A DNA stretch of 64,000 bases from Sarocladium kiliense (lineage: Eukaryota > Ascomycota > Sordariomycetes > Hypocreales > Sarocladiaceae): the NCBI GenBank assembly GCA_030734395.1, contig JAUZTG010000029.1:3968001-4032000 (forward strand). The letters are read 5' to 3'. Under the pieces are notes generated by a model. The model was given only the letters and a program-made list of their open reading frames with translations. It was not told the origin of the DNA and ran no database searches. Within the stretch, counting starts at the first letter, position 1. Every line of letters starts with the position of its first letter. This document shows, piece after piece, positions 43,282-55,906 of the stretch. The position numbers were made by a program, and so were the translations under genes.

Positions 43282-44438
43282 TCACCATTCATTCTCCCAC
43301 CTGTGACGGCGCATATATGGCGACCAGCTCGAGTAAGTACTTTCATCTTCAAGAGAGTCAGCACGCATCGCTGCATGGAATCCAGTCCTACGTGCACACG
43401 TACCTCGAAATCGACTGACCCCCGGCAGCTGGTCACGAATGTTGATATAGCCATCCTCGATCAGGCCACGCGACCGATCAATCTTCTTTGTGTCCACGAG
43501 GTCCTTATTGCCCTCCCAAATACTTCTGCAGAATGGACAGGTCGTCTCTCCGGCTTTAGACTTTGCCCACAAGCCGAAACAGTCGCGATGCATGTTCTGG
43601 CCACAGGCGGCACGGCACCACACGACGGACTCGCCACCGGTCGCGTCAAGCTCACTGAAGCAAATGGGACAGTCACCATCTATCGGCTTGCGGTTCTTGT
43701 CTTCTGTCTTTGCCTCCGGCGGTGCTGAGATGGGAGGAGAATTCGCGAAGATTTGCTGCAACTCGGTGCTGAGTAGCGCAAGCTGATATACCAGCTCGAA
43801 TGGCGCATTGAGCACCTTGGCAAGGACCTGCGGTTATGAGCGACATCTTTAGCAGTGAGGTACATGTGTCAATCACTTACATAGACCATGTGCTTGCATT
43901 GATTGCCCTTCTCGGCATGCGGACACGTGCACTTTGGCTGCTTTGTGATATGGACAAGGTAAATGCTCCCCGTCGACCCCGTCAGCTCCACAATCTCCTC
44001 GGGGCATTGTGGTGTGCCGACCCTATATCTTTCGAGAACATAGAAGCGCTGAGTAGTGGCTCGCTCGTAGATCTCGTGAAATGCCTGTGGACAACTGGGG
44101 CGGAAACGCCTTACGCGTTTCTCGCTGGGACTACCTTCACCAGAGGATAGTGCTTCGCGAGGCTGCCGCGATAGGGCCTGTCTCTTCAATGACTGTGATG
44201 GAGATGGCTCTGAAGTGCGGTGGCCTCTTGCGGAAGGACTACTTGCACTGATAGCTGTCCTCCTGCGGCCCACAGAGCTCGCCGGGTAAGGGGCAACTCG
44301 TGACGAAGCAGGGGTGTGAACCTTCGTTCGCCCATCACGACCAGGATCCTTACGGCTTGGCATGGATGAAGCGATAGGAATATCCTCTATCAGATCTATA
44401 GGCTCCGAGAAGCTCGTTCCAGCATGCTGAGCGGGCAT
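43282..44438 (-). CDS. SWIM and RING finger protein (E3 ubiquitin ligase-like)
   Basis: Three exons; the junctions 43881/43827 and 43404/43346 are in phase, and the stop is at 43282. I chose the ATG at 44438 (MPAQHAGTSFSEPIDLIEDI). The frame is open to an ATG at 44552, which would give 386 aa in place of 348. The N-terminal third is Ser/Arg/Pro-rich and basic. A SWIM zinc finger follows (CTCPHAEKGNQCKHMVYV, about residues 173-190), then a helical part, and a RING finger with CPICFSELDATGG, the CGQNMHRDCFGLWAKSK core and CPFCRSIW. SWIM plus RING is the layout of ZSWIM2/MEX-type ubiquitin ligases. The role is inferred from domains, and the target is unknown. Confidence 0.85.
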
Positions 44439-44776
44439 GGCCACGGAACGCTCAGGGCACGCTGCTTGGTGGCAAGCCTCGTCTTGTGCTGATGTGCAGA
44501 GATGCGACTGTCTTGAGTAACACAGTGATGGGATTAAAGACTCAGCACACAAACCGGAGCGGTCGTACCTGGAAGTCTCGCTTTCAAATAAACCAAGGCG
44601 CTCATGAAATCAGAGTGAAGGACTTTTTCTGCGTGGTTACGCAAACTTTCCGTGGTGATGCTTGTGAAACGGGAAGTTGCCATGTAGTCACGTGACGGCT
44701 ATGACGACTTCATCTCCTGAGGTCTTGTCCATCATCTGGTTGAGGATGCATATTCTTCGAAGCTACCTGCCGCTCA
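44439..44776. other. Spacer upstream of the SWIM-RING gene
   Basis: Short region between the alpha-galactosidase stop and the SWIM-RING gene. The first 114 bp are open in the SWIM-RING frame and could be extra N-terminal coding sequence. Confidence 0.4.
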
Positions 44777-47060
44777 TCATTGCTTTTCAAGAATCACCAC
44801 CTTGCTGCCAAAGTCGCCCTTGTACTTGTATTGCACACCAATATTCATCAAGGTCGCACCAGACACTACCGGTCCATCATCGTCTACCTTGTATCTCGCC
44901 TTTGGATCCAGTCCTTGCAACTTCACATGCGGGAAGCCGCAATTCACATTCGCTCTCTTTTGGAATGTGAATAGCACTGCGGTCGCACCGTCTGCGGAAA
45001 TGAACATCATTGCCGGCCAGTTGCTGTCCTCAGGCAAACAAAGGCGATACATATCGCCACTAACCACGATAGGGTTCACCTTCTCAGCAAGGGCAATAAT
45101 CCCTGGAACCTTGGCCTTTTCCTCTTCTGACAGCTCTGTAGGATCAAGTTCAAATCCAAAGGAGCCGCCCATCATGGCGACGTGGGCGCGGAACTCGAGG
45201 GGAGTAACGCGCCAGGTGACGTGGTTTGGTACGGCCGAGACGTGGGCCCCCATGGATGCGGCTGGGTAGACAAGTGAAGCACCAAACTGAATGTTCAGAC
45301 GCTCAAGTGCATCTGTATCGTCAGATGTCCAGCTCTGAGGGAAGTACTGCAGGATACCAGGATCGAAGCGCGCTCCTCCTGAGGCGCATCCCTCCCACAA
45401 CACGTCAGGGAACTTGGTCGTCAGAGTATCAAGCACGCGGTAAAGCCCGAGCATATACTCGTAGCTAGAGTTGGGACTCGGCGTCTCGTGCATTCCTCGG
45501 TTGTTGTCCCACTTGATGTAAGTGATGTCGGCACTTTCGAGAAGCTTTGACAGTGTGTCGATGATGAAGTCCTGCACCTCCCGCAGGCCCAGGTTCAAAA
45601 CCAGTTGGTTCCTGTTCTCAGTGCGAGGATACTCTCCAGCATGCAGAACCCAATCTGGGTGTTTCTCGTAGAGAACAGACTTGGCGTTCAACATCTCAGG
45701 CTCAACCCAGACACCAAACCGCAGCTTCTCGCCTTTGTCCTTCACGTCAAGCTTGACGATCCTGTCAACCAACGCCGGTAAGCCGTCAGGAAACCTGCTT
45801 GGCACAGGCTCCCAGTCTCCAAGACCGGCCTGGTCGTTCACACGTGGGTACTTCTCGCCACCAAACCACCCGTCATCCATAACCATGAGCTTGATTCCCA
45901 ATGCAGACGTCGCTTCAGCCATCTGGTACATCTTCTCCGCATCAAAGGTGAAGTACACTCCCTCCCAGCAATTGAGAAGAACAGGCCTCGGCTGCTCTGA
46001 AATCTTGCTCTTGACCAGATGCTTCCTGTACAGGCTGTGGAAGCGACGTGACATGCCCCCCACACCCTCGGAAGAGTAGACCGCAACGCACTCTGGTGTC
46101 GCAACGGTTTCACCAGGAGCAAGCTTCCAAGAGAACTGTGCGGGATGTAGACCAACAGTAGCACGCGTCAAGTTCTGCGTGCTTTTCTCGACCTCGATAT
46201 TGAACGATCCCGTCCAGATGAGCGAGAAGCCCCAAGCATCACCGTGAGTCTCTGTTGTCTGAGGAGTCGCCAGGCAGAGGAATGGGTTATGGTGATGAGA
46301 GGAGTAGCCAGTCGTAGTGCCAAAGCCTTGCGTACCGTAGTCGACCTTGCGCTTCGTCCGCTGGAATTCACGAGCCCAGTCGCCTCGAAGTTCGATGATA
46401 TCCAGTTCCTCCTCCGCGAAGTCGATACTCAGGCTCGAGAGTCGCTCGACAGTCACTGGTTCCTTGCCATCGTTGATGATTCTCGCACTGCGCGCAACAG
46501 CATCGTACTTCGGAAACACTGAGTACGATAACTCAGCCCTTAATCCGCTCAATTCGTCCCTTAGCTTGACAATCAAGGTATCGACCTCCCCCTCCCCACC
46601 AAACAGCCCCGGCAGCCCCTCCTTACTCTTCGGTTTCTGTCCCCTTAACACTTCATGACTCTCATACTTCAGTTCACTGACAGTGTGACCCGCTGCGCTG
46701 CGAACCTGGTACGCAGGCAGGCGGAAGTCGCCACGGCCAAGATCTGGGAATTCGCGGCGCATCATATTGACGCGGTTCGTCCAGCCATGCCAGAATCCGT
46801 TCTGAGGGTCAAGCACCTCAGACTCGGTGGCTGGTCCGCCGAAATGGGCATGAAAGAGATCTTGGGTTTCCTCGTCGACGTGTAGGCGGTAGGACATGTT
46901 TGCACCATTGAGGGCGAAGGAGGTGCCATTGACCTCGATGGCTGAACGAGAGGTTAGCTTAAAGATGCTACATAATGGCAACCAGAAAGAGAAAACATGA
47001 TGGTGCAGTGAAAGAAACTGGTAACCTACGCGAACTCGCCGCCTTGCTTGTGTCAGCCAT
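44777..47060 (-). CDS. GH36 alpha-galactosidase, intracellular type
   Basis: Two exons, 47030-47060 (MADTSKAASS) and 44777-46941, join in phase to 731 aa, with SPIEVNGTSFALNGANMSYR across the junction. This start replaces a longer unspliced frame beginning at 47113. The N-terminal beta domain has HFGGPATESEVLD and GDFRLPAYQVRSAAGHTVSE. The catalytic barrel has VLLNCWEGVYFTFDAEKM, LMVMDDGWFGGEKYPR and FGVWVEPEMLN. The nucleophile motif is ITYIKWDNNRGMHE and the acid/base motif is SWTSDDTDALERLNIQ. The CASGGARFDPGILQYFPQ block and the C-terminal beta sandwich are intact. There is no signal peptide, so it probably acts on raffinose-family sugars inside the cell after uptake. GH36 enzymes of this layout release alpha-linked galactose. 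Confidence 0.95.
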
Positions 47061-48700
47061 TCTTGCGTCTGAGGCTCAACGAGCTGGAGAAATTGAGATG
47101 CAGATGGAAACACTGAGAGAAGTAAAAGGAAAACGGAGCTGCCAATGTTGAGTCAAACAGAAATGCAATAGTTGCAATCTTCCGTCGGGACAAGGAAAGG
47201 CAGAGGCGATCCTCCTTCTTAAACCACCCACCAAGGCCAGCCCCTAGCCTAACAAGACACATGAATGGAATGACCCCCGTTCGTTTCTCCGAGCTCCGGC
47301 ATTCGTCATTGCGCTCAACGACGGTGTGAGCGGCCATGAGATTTTTCTTCCCCGCAGTGACAAGGGTGAGATAGCAACGGGCAGCTATGCATACCAAGCT
47401 ATTAGGATTAAACTACGGTGATGATTAGTCGAGACAAACCTGCGACTCGCGGGGTTATATGGATCCGCGGGCTACCTCCGAGGCTAAAAGGCACCTTCTC
47501 CATATTCTCTTTGCATTGGTCCATCTATGCTGGCTCGTGATACTCCATAAGAACCGGAAAGGCTCCCTCATATCTCTGAACTTCTTCCCCCTTGGCGTCT
47601 ATCATGCCTATGTCGAGCCGAATCCTGCCATTCCCCACGGCGTCGATAACCGCTCCATAGAACGCTCCTCGAGAAAGCATCACTGTGGGGAGCAGGAGGC
47701 TTTGGTGCCGGTTACCAAAACCACACCCTGATTGGCCCTGTTAACTTGTCTTCTCTAAGACTGGTTGAACTAAAGCTCAAAGCTCACAATGCCGCGTCAC
47801 CAAGACCGCCCTGCTTTGACAAGACTTGATGTTTCTCAAGTGGGGAGTTAGGAAGTATCTGCTGGCCGGGTTGCCAGTCTTGAGGCGGGCAACGAGCGGG
47901 TGTCGGCTTAAAAGGGCCCGAGAATTCCTTACACTAACACTTTTTCGGTACCTACTTTAAGTTGCCGACAGTACAGCGAGTCACTTCTTCACGTTGATTC
48001 AACAGGCGTAAAAATGTGCATGAAAGTCGCTGTCGCATTTGTCTATGCCTCCATCATGGTACTTCATCTCACACCTGCCATGAGCAGCAGCATTTCCCTT
48101 CCGTTGCTCCGGTTCTCCACTCGCTTCAGCGAGCTTTGTTCCATGCTAGGTCCCATAACGAAAAAGAACAAGTACAGCCGTAGCGGAAAGAACATATGAA
48201 AACAAGCTCCAGGACGCCGAATCCCCATTGCTCTCAGTGGCAGTCAGCCTGCTCATGAGAATTGCATACCGAACATCCCCATGCAATCACCTGTAGCCTT
48301 TAAAACGTGATCATGGTCGGGCAGCTCCTGTGCACCGGACCCCTCAACGCCACCTCCCAGACGATCCAAGAAAAACAAGAAAATAAATGGCGTAGAAGTA
48401 AGTTTGTAGGACATAGGAAACAATATTGAGACCTTTTGTTAGGTCGAGTTGGTGACTTCTGCAAAACGGCATTATCGTGTTTCGCACAGTTGTTGACCAA
48501 GAAATAACGCCGATTCCATGCATGTGTCGAATAGCGCCCAAAACGATAAAGTCTTGGGTGGTTGAATTATAGACAGACCCCAACGCGGAGGTGACGAGGA
48601 AGGTCTTCTGAGTGACCTTGTTGATGATCGGAAGTACTGAAGAGAGTGAGTGGTTCCTTGTGACCTAGAAACCAACTGTATCATGCGATGCTAATCTGAT
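47061..48700. other. Spacer upstream of alpha-galactosidase gene
   Basis: 1.6 kb between the GH36 gene start and the PNG1 stop. A 61-codon plus-strand frame (48014-48199) begins with a signal-like MCMKVAVAFVYASIMVLHLT but has no further support. Other frames are random-looking. Confidence 0.45.
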
Positions 48701-50139
48701 TCATGGCAGACCGCGACGGTGAGTGGGGTCACGGGGGCTGTAGTTGCCCGGGCGGCCTGGCTGGTGTTGGCTGGCGAGCATCTCGGACGATCCTGTCTCG
48801 CGGCCCGGCTGCTCTGCAGGCAACTTCGTATCGGTGCCGGGAGACGACGGTGTTCGGCCGCTGGACGAGGATGCGCCGGGAACAAGGTTAGTGACAGCCT
48901 GGGCAATTGAGGCAACCACATAGCCTTGAAGCTCACGGTCCTCGCGCTGGTCCTCCTTCTCGAGGCGGAATCGCTCATCCTTGCCCATGTTGGCTCGTCT
49001 CAAGGTCTTAATCTCCTGCATGATATACAGCATGACCTCCTCTGGGCACCTATTCCGTTCTTGAGCGTAGTCATTCTTGCGCACGTAGCGACGGGTGACG
49101 TCCGTGGCGCCGTCAATGGAAAAGGCAACACAGTACGACATCTTCTTGCCCCAACCTTCGGAGTAGAGCTTCGGCATATCCCAGGCCTCCTCACAGGCGT
49201 CGACATGGACCCAGCGCCGTTGATGATCTGAGTAGACTTCAGTCCAAACGTGATCTTCGGCATTCCAGACCCAGCGGACTCGGCCACCGACGGCACGGCA
49301 GAGCATGCTGAAGCAGTTCGCCCACTCGCCAACACGGCCGCGCCGGGTTTCGAGGAGTCTCCACACATCGCCGTAACGTGGGAAGCGCTCGTAAGCTCCG
49401 CAGTTCTGTGCTGAACATCGGTAAAGCTCAACTCGCAGGGCACCGCAGGCGTTCTCATCGGGAGTTGGTGCAGTCATGCCTTGGGCGATGGTAGGTGAGA
49501 GGCAAACTGGGCAAGGAGGGTTGTTGACCCATGTGAAGAATGATCGCTTGAACCACCTACTGGGAGTAAGTCACTGCGCAGAATTATCAGGAATGAGATG
49601 ACTGACCTGAGAAGTGCTCGAATGACACAGTCCTGGTATCCCCATTCAGGCTTACGGCCATCACCCATACTGTCAGCCTCAGCTTGAAGGACCTGGCACT
49701 CCTCCTCAGCCTCGCCGTAGATCCGATCCAGTGGTATCGTTTGCAATGCTTCATCGAGTAGGCCAGGGTTCTCGTATTTCGTGGGCGTTAATGATAGGCT
49801 GATAAGCAGATTGCGGAACTTTTGCGAATCGCGGTCGCCAGCGGCAGGTGGTGTTGGAATCTTGGGTAGGTGCCGAAGAGCAGAATATGAGGGAGGCGTT
49901 GCTGAGCTGGCAGATGGTGTCGCCGATGGTGAGCGTGGGAAAGACGAGCTTTGGTGGTTAGAGTTGGAGCCTTGAGCTTGCAGCCTAGGCGATGCATGTC
50001 GTGATGATCGCAGGTCGTTCATGCGCTTGTCGCGCATCAACCCCTCGAAGCGGATGCGGAGGTCGCGCGCCCATTCCTCGCCATACTGCGATTCTGACGA
50101 GGAACTGGGCATGTTGGAAGGGGTGCTCCGGCCCGCCAT
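48701..50139 (-). CDS. PNG1: PNG1-type peptide:N-glycanase homologue, catalytic Cys replaced
   Basis: Two exons, 49607-50139 and 48701-49556, join in phase to 462 aa. The N-terminal 130 residues are Ser-rich and disordered. The transglutaminase-like core has WVNNPPCPVCLSP and the two-cysteine pair of a zinc site (CSAQNCGAYERFPRYGD). It also has RRGRVGEWANCFSMLCRAVG, NAEDHVWTEVYSD and RWVHVDACEEAWDMPKLYSE. The catalytic His and Asp are present. In active PNGases the first motif reads GRCGEWANCF, and here the catalytic Cys is Val. Active PNGase removes N-glycans from misfolded glycoproteins in the cytosol during ERAD. The Neurospora PNG1 is known to lack this activity yet to be needed for polar growth, so a structural role is likely here. 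The C-terminal 60 residues are disordered. Confidence 0.9.
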
Positions 50140-52541
50140 GGTGGCAGGTCCGTGGAAAAGGCGATGACGGTGCGGTACGGTGTTGCGACCCTGGTCGACG
50201 ATGGGTGATGAGATCGTGAGACAGCCTTCGTCGTTGTCGCGCAGATGCGAAAGATCGTGGGACGCAATGGGTTGTAAATGAAGAAGAAGTCACAGCCTCG
50301 TAGAAGATCACGGATAGGGGAGTTGTCGTAGTCGGGCAGTCGTGGTCGTCGTCAGCTGGGTGTTGCGTAGGCCGTAAAGTCGCCACAGGGTCAGGGCCTG
50401 GGGGGTGTATGAGGAGTCGTCCCTGTCGGACGCTGTAACCGATTCGCTTTTGTGGTTCGAAGCGAAGCCAAGAGACCTGAGATAATATCGCTGCCGCAAT
50501 GTCGACTTGTCGAATATCGGTTGCGGTCGTGTGGGAGGAAGAGGCCCAGTGTCCGTCGTCCGGTTCCCAGAATTCGATGGTGAGAAGTTGGTTGTTTGAG
50601 AAAGGGCCCTCACGATGGGTTGGCTTGGGAGGAACTGGGGGTCGAAGGATGGAATTGAGTGGGAGGAAGAATGGGGTGGAAAGGCGAGGGCGCAAGCGGG
50701 TGGCAGTGGGTGGGCGATGGAGCACAGTGGTGCACCAGAGAGGCAAAGGGGGGTGTGGGTGCAGTCACAGTTGCGTGGCCGCAGACGTGGACGGCGGGTG
50801 CAGAAGGCCTGACCGTCAAAGTAGTGCTGCTGAACGGAGTTGAAGATTGACGGTCACTGGGCCGCGTGGCTGATGTATCGGTGGGAGGTTGTCATGGTGA
50901 GCAGGCGGTGGGGAAGGGGTGGGAGAGGTACCATCGAATGGCGACGGCGAGACTTGGAGTCAGATACGGCACCCGCTTTCGTCCTCACTGAGTAAGTTAC
51001 GGTGCCAATCTTGGTCCGTTTCAATATGCCACCTGAACGTGGAGCTTGCGTGTACACCTCCAACACGACTCGAAATGGCGAGACATGCGCCGCAAAGATG
51101 GAGAAGGCTGACCAAAGGCTCTTCCTTCGTTTTCTCTTCCAGTCACTGTCGCCTGTCACTACTCTGACCTCGCCATTTTGTGCCTCTCAATTGAAGGGTC
51201 CCTCTCACCTCTTCTCGTGACGGGGTCGTAAAACGGTTGTCGTCCGCGTCGTCGTCCTTCGCGGGGGGGAAGTGGTTTACGCGTCAGCTGTGGGACTGGG
51301 CCAATCAGCAGCGACGCTGCTCCTCATTTGCAATGGTGGGTCCCCGCCAAAAATGGAAAGAAGGGGGGTGCGACAGCCTCTGTTTTCTAGTCTAGCTGAG
51401 TACCGATACTTGCCGCCAGCCTGTGTCTCTACTGCGCCTCATTCTCTCTACCTGAAAGCCACAGGTCGCCCACTGTAGCCGCTGCACGTGGAGAGCGACG
51501 GGCACTGCACCCATGTACCAATACTCACCACCACATGCACCCCGGCGGAGCTTTTTGAGGTGATGACGAGGCACTGCCTGGAAAGTGGACGACGGTTACC
51601 AGTTGCGTTGTCGCCGAAGCACTGGCAGTGACACTGTGAGACCTCTCCCTCAATTGTGGCACAGTCTTACGCTGCCTTGCAAACACAGCCGCGTCGTGAG
51701 TGTGGCGGAGAACAGGGAATCCTGAGATGCCGTGCTCTAGACGCATCTGCTTCCACCAATTCATACGGATCTGGAACTACATGCGTCACTGGAAGTCGTG
51801 TAATGGCTCAAAGTACCTGGCCTTGCCTTGCCTGGAGGTTGATCGAAATCCCTGGTAATGTGCACGCGCTGTACGCGAGGCTGCAACCCAGCGCATCGCA
51901 CGCCGCCTCATCTGGCGGTGCTCACCCTTTGAGGACCAGTCCAAATCCAACACGCTACTCACGTAAACCTCCTCACTTCTACAAAAGTGAATTAGATTTC
52001 GCCCATCCGAACGCGCGGCAGAGTTCCTGCTCTTCCTCCTCCCCGCTGATCCTTTCTGTGCTCTCCGCTTTCTACCTTGGAAATTCAGGGTCGTTGGCGG
52101 CCCCTGACTTGCCAAGATCAAGCCACACCATCCACACACACACTCGCACACTACAGTCCTCGCGCGTGCCGCGGTGGGAACGAGACAATCTGCGATTGAT
52201 TGACACACGAGTGATCGACACACCGAGGGTTTAGAGCATGCTCGGCTTTTACGAAGATTCCCATACTGGCGAGTGAATGCTGTGGCTCCTTTTCGCCCAG
52301 CTTAGATAGCCTGCTGGCGATTGGCTCCACTGTGTGCACGCCATGTTCCCATAGAGCCGCACTTCATATACGCTGCTCCATCTTAATGCTCCATATCAGT
52401 CAAGCTTTGGGGACTACTATGCCTCTGAAGTGCTGTTGGATACTTTTTGTTACTCATATGTCCGGGTATCGTACCGCCGTCTATGATCTAGCTTGTGATG
52501 GATATGTGCTCGCCGCGCCGTCCGGAGTATCCAAGATGTTC
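50140..52541. other. Large spacer upstream of PNG1
   Basis: 2.4 kb between the NPT1 stop and the PNG1 start. Frames at 49985-50746 (minus) and 51656-52234 (plus) overlap others, and I recognise neither product. A CA-rich, leader-like stretch lies at 52128-52160 (ACACACACAC). No supported gene. Confidence 0.5.
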
Positions 52542-54041
52542 CTACTTTCCTTCCTCGCGTCCCCATCTTGCCGTCTCATCACCCTCAGACCACTCGCGCT
52601 CAACATAACCGAGTTCTCTCTTCACCTTTTCCACTGTCTCTTTGTCGCCTGTGTTCTTGCCTGCATTATCACTGAGCGAGTTGTGTCAGCGACAGCTCTC
52701 GCGATAACTTTCAGCAATAGTCATATCTTACCTGATCTTGATAGCCGGCCGTCCTGATGCTGAGCTTAGCTTGATGACAATGTTTAGCGGCACCGACTTA
52801 GTCCCAGTCTTGACATGTGTAAAGTCATTTGTGAGGAATGTGCCGACACCGAATGTGGGCTGGAATCCGTAGTCCTCTGACAACTTCTTGTACTCGAGGC
52901 ATCTCTCGATGTTGAGCGAGTCCGAGAAAACAATGGTCTTCTTGTCCTTGATACCCCGCTCGTCATAGTATTGGCGCATCACCTTCACATAGTCAGATGG
53001 GTCACCAGAATCCTGGCGAACACCTGCGAACATCTCCGCATAAGTCTTCATCGACCCATCGTCCTTCTGGAACGTCTCGGCGGTGAAGCCACCCTCAATA
53101 GGCTGCACCGGCTGGCTGAAGGCACTGAGGAACTCTCTTGTGCCGAAAGTATCGGTCAACGCAATGGCGAGCTTTGGCCCAAAGCACGCAACCCAGTGCC
53201 GGAGTGCCGTCTCAGTTGCCGTTTTATAATTGCCAACGATAGCCGCAATGCCCATAAACCACTCGTGCGCCACAGTACCGACAGGAGGAATGTTGAACCT
53301 CATCGCCAAGTGAACATTGCTGGTACCTGAGAGCTTTCCAGGAAGACCCTTCTCTGCGGCCGCCTTGGATGCCTTGACAAGGCCTCTGAATACCAGTGCT
53401 TGTGTGTGGTAGTCACGTCTTCTGCGAGTTCCAAACTCGGATGTGATGCAACCAGCTTCCAAGAGCTGCATGCCCTTTTCGTATGCCTTGTCCTCTTGAC
53501 CATCGTAATTCCAGTCGGTATCCATGAACCTGAAGTAGGCTTCTGAAGTCAAAGCCAACAACGGGATCTCATAGAGTATCGTATCGACCCACGTGCCCTT
53601 AATCTTGATGTCGACATCGCCAATATCGTTCTCGGACCCGGTGTCGGCACCAATAGGTGTGAAGGTCAGCTCAACCTGTTCGCGCGGCCGAAGCTGGAAG
53701 TCTTTGAGAAACTCAAGGTAGTCTGACGTCAAATAGTCGCAGTGCTGTTTGAGGAATCGGTACTCGTCGGTCGAGAGGGAAATGTTCCCAAGCTCTGCGG
53801 CAAGGTTAGTGCTTGCCGTTCAGCCGGGCTTTACGGCACACCTACTCCTAATTTGCTCCTCCAGCCACGCGAAGGCTGCTCGTGATAACCGCTTCTCCGG
53901 AGTGCGATTAGTGAAAGCGTAGGAGACGGGGACGTCCTTGAAGAACTTGAACACGGCGCATTGCATCGTCAACTTGTAAAGATCTGTGTCCAGGAAGGAG
54001 ATGACCCCCGCGGGAAATGGCGACGAGCTGTTGAAATCCAT
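52542..54041 (-). CDS. NPT1: Nicotinate phosphoribosyltransferase
   Basis: Three exons, 53846-54041, 52732-53794 and 52542-52671, join in phase to 462 aa. The start gives MDFNSSSPFPAGVISFLDTD followed by LYKLTMQCAVFKFFKDVPVS and YAFTNRTPEKR, the family N-terminus. The core has ILYEIPLLALTSEAYFRF, FGTRRRRDYHTQALVFRGL, KLSGTSNVHLAMRFNIPPVG, TVAHEWFMGI, LTDTFGTREFLSAF, VRQDSGDP and VFSDSLNIERCLEY, with the substrate and phosphate loops intact. The last exon (DNAGKNTGDKETVEKVKREL) completes the C-terminus. The enzyme joins nicotinic acid to PRPP in the Preiss-Handler NAD salvage pathway, in the cytosol or nucleus. The gene lies in a gene-poor part of the window. Confidence 0.95.
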
Positions 54042-55906
54042 GATCGTTGAGGTGGCTGGGTGCGAGCCTGTCGCTACAACAGCCAGGTCTAAGTGTCGTG
54101 TCTCGTTCGGAGGCTGGTACAGACTGAGAAGCTACAATGAGCAATTGTTGTGACTTTTGTATATGGCGCTCTGATGTTCTGACTCTGGTCTCTAACCACC
54201 CACTGCGGGGCTGCAAGGTCCGAAAACGGGGTCAGCGTCACAGGTTCGGAACAATGTGGTTCAGCGCTCTCTTGCGCTGAGGGTTTGGCAGACGATTCAG
54301 TGGGATGGCGATGGAGGTCTGGTACGAGAAAAGCCAAGTGCAACGATCTCTCTGACGAGCACAGTTTCGTTTGTTACTGTCGGCAAGTCGGCAACTGCTG
54401 AAAGCCTTCCATGACATGATCATGGCTCAGGTAAGCAGGGTCTCACTGATAAGATAGACTGCCCCTCGCTAAGCCTCTTTGGGACGCCATCGTAGGGTTG
54501 GGTTTGCATGTAAGAACGCCGGTTGCTTCGGCTCCTTTCCATCATCACTTGGAAAGATTTTGCCAGTCCGTGTCGCCTAAGCCATCTATGAGCGACACAA
54601 GAGGCATCTGCGCAGTCGCAATCGCCTTGACCACACAAAACCAAGCCACACTTAGAGCTCAGAGAATACCAATGGACACTGGTTTTCACCTGCCGCCCCT
54701 GCCCTGCAAAGGGATCCATACTCATCACGAACCACTGCACCAGCTGGCTGACTGAGACGAAAGCACGTGCAGCAGACACCAGATCAAAGAAGTAAGCATG
54801 AACTGGATGGATATTGTGGAGAAGTTCACTCTGCTTGTCCAGAATAAGAACCGTTCCAGACGGTCAAGTAGTGAGTGCACTGACCACCAGTTGGCGTGGT
54901 CCTAACAAAGCGCTGGAGGCCGCGTCAGCTCGTCTGTGCAAAGTTCGGCTGGCTTGCGTACTCAACCGAAGACCTCCACGCCAGCAGGTAGTTGGTGCGA
55001 CCTCTTACACCGCATTGGCCTGATGATTGCCAACCGCTGCTCAGGAGGGTCCGGCCTACGAAAGTTAACTTCGTTATATCGGCCGAGCAGTGACAGATAG
55101 ACAGTAATCCGCTACACCACGACCACGGTGTGGATTCGATACGAGTTGCTCATTAAGTCTGGTCACACACTGAAGAAGAACTCCCACTACCAGCAGAGCT
55201 GGTGCCGTCTGGAGGAAAGTCTACGGTATATCCTTTGTAGTCGAGAGGGTCGCTTCTGTGGTGGCAACCATCTTAAGACCCAGAACAGGCATCCCACAGT
55301 CACCGAGATATTGGTGACCGACGTCGAGATGAACAAGGGTATTTGGAAAGCACAGACGGTAGTCCAGGCCTGTGGGGAAGCAGTAGACAATTATGGTGAT
55401 CCGGCTCCGCCCGGCCAGAACCAGAACCCCTGTATTCCGTAGTAGAGACTCCAATTCATGATGCTGACTCGGCGGACGAGACATCATCTTGAGAGGCATG
55501 CATTTGCAATCTTTCCCAACTCTGTCTCATGAACCCCGAGCTCCTAGCGCGTTCTTTTAAGTCGAGGCGATTCTGGAGTATCATTTCCGTCAAGCCACTG
55601 CCCCAAGCTCAGGCCCATTGATGATCGTGTCGCTACCCTATACCACAAAACCTTGACTTTCGAATAGTGAACGAGCTTTCCTTCAATAGCAGGGAATTTC
55701 ATTACAGAAATTTCTCAATATTTGTACCTTTTACATAGATTGAGAGTAAGTGCACATGGTTTGGGGTCGCGGAGAAGCGTTGCACATACCATAGCAGGTT
55801 ACTCTCGGACAAGGGAATTTCGAAGCATGAGGCCAACGTTGTCTGGATTCTGACAAATCTTTAGCAATTCTCCATCTCGTCAACCATATTCCAACGCACT
55901 ATCATA
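54042..55906. other. Spacer upstream of NPT1
   Basis: 1.9 kb with no supported gene. Frames at 54420-54779 (minus) and 55128-55442 (plus) resemble nothing known. A tRNA-like block near 55100-55140 was checked and lacks a T-arm. Confidence 0.5.

Noticed and set aside
49985..50746. 253-codon minus-strand frame upstream of PNG1
   Set aside because: Overlaps the real PNG1 start in another frame and has a Pro/His/Arg-rich random composition.
51656..52234. 192-codon plus-strand frame
   Set aside because: No motif, overlapped by a 145-codon minus-strand frame, low-complexity Ser/Arg content.
55085..55145. tRNA-like block on the minus strand (GGTGTAGCGGATTA)
   Set aside because: It resembles an A-box, but no T-arm with GGTTC-type sequence or acceptor pairing follows at the right distance.
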